13,426 bases of DNA from Rhizobium sp. Q54 (lineage in GTDB: Bacteria > Pseudomonadota > Alphaproteobacteria > Rickettsiales > UBA1997): assembly GCA_945865745.1 (NCBI GenBank), contig CAMBFP010000018.1, positions 1 through 13,426 on the forward strand. The letters run 5' to 3'. Shown piece after piece: positions 5,436-13,426 of this stretch (position 1 is the first letter of the stretch; each line of letters begins with the position of its first letter). The position numbers were made by a program, and so were the translations under genes. The notes under the pieces were generated by a model. That model worked only from the letters and a program-made list of their open reading frames with translations. It did no database searches and was not told where the DNA came from.

Positions 5436-8285
5436 CTATGCTGATTTTTTTTCATTGTAAAATTTGACTAAATTTTTGCGGTCGAGAGTGGTGAGTTCGT
5501 CTTTCCAGATTTTTTCAAAATCAGATCCTGCGTCGACCACGCTCTTTCCTTCTAGCTTTGTAAAAGCCCGCGCTAACTTATTATCAAAAACTGATTCTTT
5601 TTGTATCTCCTGCATTGCACGCAGGGCTTCGTATCTGAGGTCTTCATTGGGCTTCTCTTCTTCTTCCAGATCAAATTCATCTCCCAATCCTTCTTCAAAA
5701 TAATCTAAATCCTGCTCTTCTTCATCAAGCTCACTGTGTTCAGATCCATCTTCTGAAAAAGAATCTAATTCTACCTCAGGCGCTTTAGCCCCATAACCAT
5801 CTAGTGTTTTTATTATTCCATTTTCTTCGACAACGAAAACTCTATCTAAAAAACCTGAATTAATCTGCGGATTCTGCGACACAACTATGCTACTACAGCA
5901 AGCCGCCGCAGGATCTCCTGAAGCATTAAGCGCACCAAGATAATATTCATTACCAGGATAACTAAGTCCGTCCCAAGCATAATTTACAAAGAGCACATTC
6001 TTGAAATCAGCAGCAGCAGGAATTTGATGAGCAAAGTGACTATTTGAAACTCTAGGTTTTGGCCGAGGATCAACAGCCCCTTCAGGAATAGGCGCTGCAA
6101 AAAAAGCAGCGCTGGATAAACCGTGTTCCTCATGCTCACTAAACTCAATTGCAGAAATTCTTTCTTTGAGTTCTGGATCTAATTTATCATAAGCTCTTGC
6201 AACAGCTCTTCCTATGGCCGCCCTTATTTCCTTTACTTTTCCTCCAGACCAAACTCCGTCACCCAATCCGGTTATACGAATATAGGCTTTTTCTTTTTCT
6301 CCTCCCCCTTCTCTTTCTGCAATTGCTTTAGCAGATTCGGCAAGAAATTTTTTGTAAGAAATATAAAGTCGATACTCCGCCGCAGCCTTATCAAATTCAT
6401 TCGGAGCAACTTCCTCCTCACCTAGTTCGCCTTTTTTATCTTTGTAAAATTTTTGCCAAATCGCTTCATAGCCCTCAACAAATTTGGAGGTAACCCCAAA
6501 AATTCTACCGAAATCTCCTTTTAGATCCTCTGCCCAAGCTAGAGCTAGAGAATCAGCATGAGCTTTTTTTAGCTTCGTAAGATTGCCTCCAGCGACATGC
6601 ACACTCTCCATTCCATCAGCTATTTCCAATCTCATCCCAACAAGCCCAGAAATATAGCCCGACTCTTCATGAGCTTCACCACCACCTTCTGTGCCAACTT
6701 GACCCCGGTTATCCCTTCTGCCGTCATTAATAAATTGCGTTGGGCCAAAAACCTGTAACATCGACGCAAACTCAGCTTCTGAATAAAGCGTGTATTGTTC
6801 CGGATCGTGTTTTCCAGAATATCCAATACTTGTCTCATCGTTTGCTCTCGATCTTTGACCATCTCGAAGCAAAGTATAATCATTTACACCAAATGAAACC
6901 AAAGGCCTTTTCTCAACCAGCCTTTTGTAAAAAGCTTTAATATGCTCGGGAGTAATTTTCTCACTAATTTCTTCGATCTTAGCCTTTAAATCACCATCCT
7001 CAGCAGCCAATGCTAAACCTTCCGGCAATATTCCTTGCTCAACATAAATCTTTTTTTGAGATTTTTTGTCAGGAATCTGCTGCCCTTCGGTAAGGGCAAT
7101 CAAAGCTAGAAATTTTTTCGCATGATCAAATTCTGCCCTAGTAATAGTGATTCTAGTGCCTTCTAAAATTCGATGTTGTTCTTCAGCCCTTAATTCAAGA
7201 AATGCTCTAGTGGCAGCTGGAGATGGAAGATTATCTAGTGGGCTGACTTCTGAACCTTCAGCTTTCGGGGCAGCATATTGACGGTCCAAGGTAGCAACAA
7301 ATTGCTTAACTTTTCCTTCTATAGTTTCAGTTGCCTTACCACCAAGCGTTTCACCTTCGGGTTCACTAATAGGTCTGGCAAGCGCAGCAACATCAGCCGC
7401 TATTTTACCATCTAAATCAGGATAGAGCACATCGAAATGTGCTTGGCCATCTGCATTCCATAAATAAAGCGCTCCTGCTTCGACTACAATTTTAGGTAAA
7501 CCTCTCTGAGTAATCGCTACTATTTTTTTTGCTGGGTAAATTTCTCCAAAAAATGGCGATAGATATTCGGCATTATATGTGCCCGATCTCGTTTTATTTG
7601 CTATAGCCCACTGAAATCTAATCACCCCCTCACATAATTGTCGCAAGTCTTGATCTTGCGAATCAAAATGCTCACCTGAGAGATATAACATTTCTTCAGA
7701 AGAAATAAATTTTATGCCCTCAATTAATTCCTGATCCTTAGGGGAAAGTGATTCTAAAGTAACTATACCAGTTGCAAAATATTCTTTTAAGGCTTCATTA
7801 GCTTGAGTCAAAAAATGATCAAGGCCCCAAGTATGAGGTTGGCCCGGAGAATGAGCAATGCCCTTAACGAGTAATTTATCACCTAGTTTGGCGATGATAT
7901 TTTCTTCACCCCTTACCTGCAAAATTTCGTAAACTTTTTCTCGCGTTAAAACGGCATTTGCAGGACTAATTTTATCAATCAATGCTTTAAATTCACCATC
8001 TTCACCGGCAATTCTAATTAAATTCCCCCTGACCGAATTCCAATTTTCAGCATTACCAACGCAATCATTAAGAATCGCAATCATGCCGGAGTAAAAATAA
8101 CAGCCACCGTTCGCATTTGCCCTTTGAGAAAATGGGAATTTTTCACTTAATCCAATGCCTTCAGAAGTTTTATAAATCGGTGAGGCGATTGGTAAATTTT
8201 TGGAGTCATTTGCAACATAAACCTCACCCGCCTCTTTCTGATTTAGTGCGAACCATGTTGGTTTAACCTCTCCTGGCTTAGTCAT
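5436..8285 (-). CDS. Large uncharacterised multidomain protein, possible OTU-like cysteine protease/effector
   Basis: 949 residues, not assigned to a family with confidence. The N-terminal region (about 50-300) has Cys62 in ANGGCYFYSGMIAIL and His283 in GQAHFDVLYP. This spacing and context recall the Cys (GxCxF) and His (HF/YxxL) boxes of OTU-like deubiquitinases, but the usual Asp before Cys is missing. Residues 300-455 look helical and charged. Residues 460-830 form a second region with several conserved-looking patches: GPTQFINDGRRDNRG (514-528), ESGYISGLVGMRLE (541-554), and NYAWDGLSYPGNEYY (768-782) with ASGDPAAACCSS (788-799). Then come an acidic linker (838-880) and a helical tail. No signal peptide or membrane helix is seen; export, if any, would use a dedicated secretion system. 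ATG start, 39 nt after ychF. It is probably co-transcribed with the 102-residue gene. Confidence 0.7.
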   Translation of the reverse strand: MTKPGEVKPTWFALNQKEAGEVYVANDSKNLPIASPIYKTSEGIGLSEKFPFSQRANANGGCYFYSGMIAILNDCVGNAENWNSVRGNLIRIAGEDGEFKALIDKISPANAVLTREKVYEILQVRGEENIIAKLGDKLLVKGIAHSPGQPHTWGLDHFLTQANEALKEYFATGIVTLESLSPKDQELIEGIKFISSEEMLYLSGEHFDSQDQDLRQLCEGVIRFQWAIANKTRSGTYNAEYLSPFFGEIYPAKKIVAITQRGLPKIVVEAGALYLWNADGQAHFDVLYPDLDGKIAADVAALARPISEPEGETLGGKATETIEGKVKQFVATLDRQYAAPKAEGSEVSPLDNLPSPAATRAFLELRAEEQHRILEGTRITITRAEFDHAKKFLALIALTEGQQIPDKKSQKKIYVEQGILPEGLALAAEDGDLKAKIEEISEKITPEHIKAFYKRLVEKRPLVSFGVNDYTLLRDGQRSRANDETSIGYSGKHDPEQYTLYSEAEFASMLQVFGPTQFINDGRRDNRGQVGTEGGGEAHEESGYISGLVGMRLEIADGMESVHVAGGNLTKLKKAHADSLALAWAEDLKGDFGRIFGVTSKFVEGYEAIWQKFYKDKKGELGEEEVAPNEFDKAAAEYRLYISYKKFLAESAKAIAEREGGGEKEKAYIRITGLGDGVWSGGKVKEIRAAIGRAVARAYDKLDPELKERISAIEFSEHEEHGLSSAAFFAAPIPEGAVDPRPKPRVSNSHFAHQIPAAADFKNVLFVNYAWDGLSYPGNEYYLGALNASGDPAAACCSSIVVSQNPQINSGFLDRVFVVEENGIIKTLDGYGAKAPEVELDSFSEDGSEHSELDEEEQDLDYFEEGLGDEFDLEEEEKPNEDLRYEALRAMQEIQKESVFDNKLARAFTKLEGKSVVDAGSDFEKIWKDELTTLDRKNLVKFYNEKKSA

Positions 8286-8324
8286 AATCAGATTTATTAT
8301 TCATTAACGAAGAATTGCGCGACT

Positions 8325-9422
8325 CTAAACATTAAACCTAAAGTGAAACACGTCCCCATCTTGCGTGACGTATTCCTTACCTTCGAGCCTTAATTTTCCT
8401 GCGTTCTTTGCGCCTTCTTCACCGTTACAAGAAATGTAATCGGGGTAAGAAATTGTTTCGGCGCGAATGAAACCTTTTTCGAAATCAGTGTGAATTACGC
8501 CGGCGGCTTTTGGAGCAGAGCTGCCTTTTTTTAGAGTCCAGGCGTGGCATTCTTTTGGGCCAACGGTGAAGAAGGTTATTAACTCTAAAAGTGAATAAGA
8601 ATTTCTGATGATTTGCGCGAGTCCGGTTTCATTGAGTCCGACTGATTCTAAAAATTCTTTTTTCTCTTCTTCGGTTTCAAGTGAAGCAACTTCTGCCTCA
8701 ATTTGTGCGCAAATTTTTAAAACTTTGTAACCATTTGCGACGCAGAATTCTTCGACTTTTTTAGAATTTTTATTTCCGGCCAGTTCGTTTTCTTTCAAGT
8801 TACAAACAAAGAGTTGTGGCTTAGAGCTGATTAGCTGCAACTCACGTAGAATTTTCGCTTCTTCTTCCGATTTTATTTCTACTGAACGCGCCGCTTTACC
8901 TTCTTTTAAAACTTCAATTACGCGTTTGGCGATTTCAACTTGAGCAGCAACCTCTTTTTCTTGCTTCGCTTTTTTTTCCATCGAAGGAATTCTTTTTTCT
9001 AAACTTTCGAGATCGGCAATAATCAGCTCGAGCTGAATTAATTCAATGTCGCGCAGCGGATCAACCAAGCCTTCAACGTGAGTAATATTTTCATCTTCAA
9101 AGCAACGCACGACGTTGATAATCGCATCAACTTCACGAATGTGCGAAAGAAATTTATTACCCAAACCTTCGCCTTTACTGGCTCCGCGTACGATTCCGGC
9201 AATGTCGACAAATTCAATTTGCGCCGGAATTAATTCTTGTGAGCCAGCGATCTTCGCCAATTTTTCCATCCTCTCATCGGGAACATTCACGCGACCGATA
9301 TTTGGCTCAATCGTGCAGAACGGATAATTCGCCGCCTGCGCCGCGGCAGTTTGCGTAAGCGCATTAAATAAAGTTGATTTGCCGACGTTAGGAAGTCCGA
9401 CGATTCCGCATTGAAGAGACAT
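8325..9422 (-). CDS. ychF: Redox-regulated ATPase YchF (OLA1/Obg family)
   Basis: 365 residues, the normal length for YchF. It is a cytoplasmic, ribosome-associated P-loop NTPase of the Obg/OLA1 group that prefers ATP to GTP. The P-loop GLPNVGKST is at 9-17, followed by NYPFCTIEPN (32-41) and the switch II/G3 segment DIAGIVRGASKGEGLGN (73-89). At the G4 position NLKE (208-211) replaces the guanine-specifying NKxD, in line with ATP preference. A charged helical insert spans about 138-175. The TGS domain occupies the C-terminus, with AWTLKKGSSAPKAAGVIH (294-311) and FEKGFIRAE (314-322). The ATG gives the canonical N-terminus. It is separated from mreC by 193 nt and followed closely by the 949-residue gene. 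Confidence 0.97.
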   Translation of the reverse strand: MSLQCGIVGLPNVGKSTLFNALTQTAAAQAANYPFCTIEPNIGRVNVPDERMEKLAKIAGSQELIPAQIEFVDIAGIVRGASKGEGLGNKFLSHIREVDAIINVVRCFEDENITHVEGLVDPLRDIELIQLELIIADLESLEKRIPSMEKKAKQEKEVAAQVEIAKRVIEVLKEGKAARSVEIKSEEEAKILRELQLISSKPQLFVCNLKENELAGNKNSKKVEEFCVANGYKVLKICAQIEAEVASLETEEEKKEFLESVGLNETGLAQIIRNSYSLLELITFFTVGPKECHAWTLKKGSSAPKAAGVIHTDFEKGFIRAETISYPDYISCNGEEGAKNAGKLRLEGKEYVTQDGDVFHFRFNV

Positions 9423-9429
9423 TAGTTTT

Positions 9430-9487
9430 TGATTTTAGATTTGAGATCTAGGGCACCATAAATCAGAAATCAGAAATCACAAATGAC
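9430..9487. repeat. Heptamer repeats and imperfect inverted repeat upstream of ychF
   Basis: Bases 9460-9487 are four tandem heptamers (AAATCAG, AAATCAG, AAATCAC, AAATGAC). The 13-mer at 9430-9442 (TGATTTTAGATTT) is an 11-of-13 inverted match to AAATCAGAAATCA at 9460-9472. A transcript reading into ychF could therefore fold a weak A/U-rich hairpin ending about 7 nt before the start codon. Function is not evident, and AT-rich chance structure cannot be excluded. The rest of the 193-nt mreC-ychF gap holds no clear terminator. Confidence 0.45.
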
Positions 9488-9615
9488 GCAAGCGCCACGA
9501 CTAAAATTGCTGTCAGAAAAATTAATATTTTAAGCCCAGATTGTTTATTAGAACCATTCAGAATTTCGCTAAGCCTTTATTTGAGAGGACTGAACAAATA
9601 GAAATATGGGCTAAT

Positions 9616-10451
9616 TTAATAAGCCAGAATTGTCACCAGATCAGCATTATTCACATCTTCTACCATCGAAACTAGCACAGAGTCCTTATTAACCTTAATC
9701 ACCACTCCGGCAAGAAGTCCTGGCGGCAAAGTATCTCCATCTCCTGAGGTAAAGATCATCTCGCCAACTTGAATATCGTGATTTTTCGGCAAATATAAAA
9801 TCTCCATCATGCCGCTACCGTTACCGACTAAAATGCCTTTGGCTCTAGCTTGAGAAGTGATGACAGGAATTCGCGAAATCGCATCATTCAGCAAAAAAAT
9901 ATGTGATTTATTTTCGTAAACTTCAGCGACCCTGCCAATCACGCCGCGCTTTCCAGTAATGATTTCGCCCTCTTTCAAGCCACGATCTTCTCCGGCATCA
10001 ATAAAAATTTTCTGATTAAAAAGCGGGCGCGATCTTCCAATAATTTGTGCAACTTTGAAATTCGCACTTTTCGATGAAACAAACTGCAGCATTTCGCGCA
10101 GATCCTTATTCTCTTGATGGATGTTTAGTGATTTGATGTAAAAAGATCTGAGCTTTTCTAACTCCTCTTTAAGATTCTGATTTTCTTCTTTAGCTCGCAC
10201 CAACTCGCCGAAGTCAGTAACTAAACTGAAGGCAACGTTAAATGGAAAAGCAGCAAATTTTGCAACGGGCAGAGAAATATTAACAAATACCGAAGACACA
10301 TCGCGCGAAAAATCGTGATCAGCTTTAGAAACAACCAAACAAACCACGCACAAGAAGCTAAAAAAAACAGTTTCGATTTTGTTAAAAACCAAACCGAAAC
10401 TGTGCTTTATACTATAATTTACTCGCTTGTTACTGAAGTTGAGATGTTGCA

Positions 10452-10452
<1 letters not shown>
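9616..10452 (-). CDS. mreC: Rod shape-determining protein MreC
   Basis: 278 residues. MreC is a bitopic inner-membrane protein that links cytoplasmic MreB filaments to the periplasmic elongation machinery. Seen are a short basic cytoplasmic N-terminus, one membrane helix (about 27-43), a coiled coil (about 82-123, rich in Glu/Leu/Lys) and the periplasmic beta-rich domain from about 130. That domain includes VAQIIGRSRP, DAGEDRGLKEGE, GKRGVIGRVAEV and, near the end, TSGDGDTLPPGLLAGVV. The start is GTG; its first base is shared with the TAG stop of mreB (TAGTG), so translation is probably coupled. mreD, PBP2 and rodA, which usually follow, are absent: the next gene is ychF after 193 nt. Confidence 0.95.
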
Positions 10453-13012
<2,560 letters not shown>

Positions 13013-13048
13013 TTTCTAAGAAATTTTGATTGGAAAATTTCTGCCCAA

Positions 13049-13076
13049 ATTACAGGCTTAAACAGCTAATTGTAAA
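13049..13076 (-). promoter_or_regulatory. Candidate sigma70-type promoter of leuA-mreB-mreC
   Basis: On the minus strand TTTACA (13076-13071) is followed after 16 nt by TGTAAT (13054-13049). Each hexamer has one mismatch to the TTGACA/TATAAT consensus. It would start transcripts roughly 30 nt before the leuA ATG. The 83-bp region is shared with the divergent LD-carboxypeptidase gene. In AT-rich DNA such matches arise by chance, so this is a candidate only. Confidence 0.4.
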
Positions 13077-13095
13077 CTTCTTTCTCTCTCAAAAA

Positions 13096-13426
13096 ATGCT
13101 CAGAAAAAACGACCTTATCGACATCATCTCACCAGGAACAGCATGTACTCGCGATGAATTAGAAAAAATAAAAAATTACGCAAAAAAAATCGGATTAACG
13201 CCAAGAATTTTTTTAGAAAAAGAAACAAGAATCAGTAAAAAATTAACTCACGAATTCCCTGTAATTAACGTCGAAACACGCTTCGAACAATTAAAAAAAT
13301 CCATAGAAAGCAAAGATTCAAAAATAATTTGGTGTACTCGTGGGGGCTACGGCAGCGCTGAAATTTTACCTCTGCTGCAAAAAATGAAAAAACCAAAAAC
13401 ACCAAAAATTTTCATCGGATTTTCTG
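13096..13426 (+). CDS. ldcA: LD-carboxypeptidase (muramoyltetrapeptide carboxypeptidase), N-terminal part
   Basis: The ATG at 13096 opens a frame of 110 codons that runs off the right edge. The visible part matches the start of peptidase family S66: LRKNDLIDIISPG (2-14), a typical strand/helix segment, then IWCTRGGYGSAEILPLL (about 82-98) and PKIFIGFS, where the last Ser is expected to be the nucleophile of the GxSD motif. The window stops right there, so the Ser-Glu-His triad cannot be checked. LdcA removes the terminal D-Ala from cytoplasmic murein tetrapeptide during wall recycling; MccF-like immunity proteins are related, but the sequence around RGGYGSA fits LdcA better. It is divergent from leuA across 83 bp. 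Confidence 0.88.
   Translation, partial: MLRKNDLIDIISPGTACTRDELEKIKNYAKKIGLTPRIFLEKETRISKKLTHEFPVINVETRFEQLKKSIESKDSKIIWCTRGGYGSAEILPLLQKMKKPKTPKIFIGFS

Noticed and set aside
6632..6940. Frames of 83 and 66 residues on either strand inside the 949-residue gene
   Set aside because: They are out-of-frame shadows of a long uninterrupted coding region and have no coherent protein features.
9463..9576. Minus-strand frame encoding a short hydrophobic peptide (core LKILIFLTAILVVALASFVISDF-like, in two parts around a single membrane-type stretch)
   Set aside because: It looks membrane-protein-like, but no ATG, GTG or TTG lies before the hydrophobic core (only ATT or CTG near 9559-9564). It is at most about 37 codons and has no recognised family. 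It may be a remnant; not supported as a gene.

Overview
The window most likely comes from a fairly AT-rich alphaproteobacterium. The evidence is a short Coq7 (ubiquinone hydroxylase), TatC, a leuA-mreB-mreC gene order and the sequence character of the housekeeping proteins. It may be a host-associated (Rickettsiales- or Holosporales-like) lineage. That last step is inference: it rests on one large effector-like gene and on general gene style, while leuA argues against an extremely reduced genome. No tRNA, rRNA, insertion sequence or CRISPR array was seen, and no stretch longer than 300 bases lacks a gene.

Left part (1-4521). The 3' end of an unrecognised acidic, low-complexity gene (+) ends in front of a hairpin terminator. 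It converges on a two-gene minus-strand unit: a SOUL-family heme-binding lipoprotein followed by a renalase-like FAD oxidoreductase. Divergent from these runs a compact plus-strand cluster: tsaD (tRNA t6A synthesis), tatC (twin-arginine export; ATGA overlap with tsaD) and a 61-residue Lys/Ala/Val pentapeptide-repeat protein resembling a histone H1 tail. The cluster closes with a strong intrinsic terminator.

Right part (4566-13012). All genes are on the minus strand. In transcription order they are leuA, mreB and mreC (gaps of 2 nt and -1 nt), then a 193-nt gap, ychF, a 949-residue unrecognised protein, a 102-residue unrecognised protein and coq7. A plausible sigma70-like promoter precedes leuA. 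Divergent from leuA, the window ends inside an LD-carboxypeptidase (ldcA-like) gene, so leuA-mreBC and a peptidoglycan-recycling gene share one 83-bp intergenic region.

Most genes are ordinary housekeeping: tRNA modification, Tat export, quinone synthesis, a ribosome-associated ATPase, cell shape, leucine synthesis and wall recycling. The most unusual item is the 949-residue protein. It has an N-terminal Cys/His arrangement reminiscent of OTU-type cysteine proteases, a separate conserved-looking C-terminal region and an acidic linker, and it sits between ychF and coq7. Other points of interest are the H1-like repeat gene with an internal 75-bp duplication next to tatC, and the near absence of Shine-Dalgarno sequences. 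I did not find a clearly new multi-gene system.
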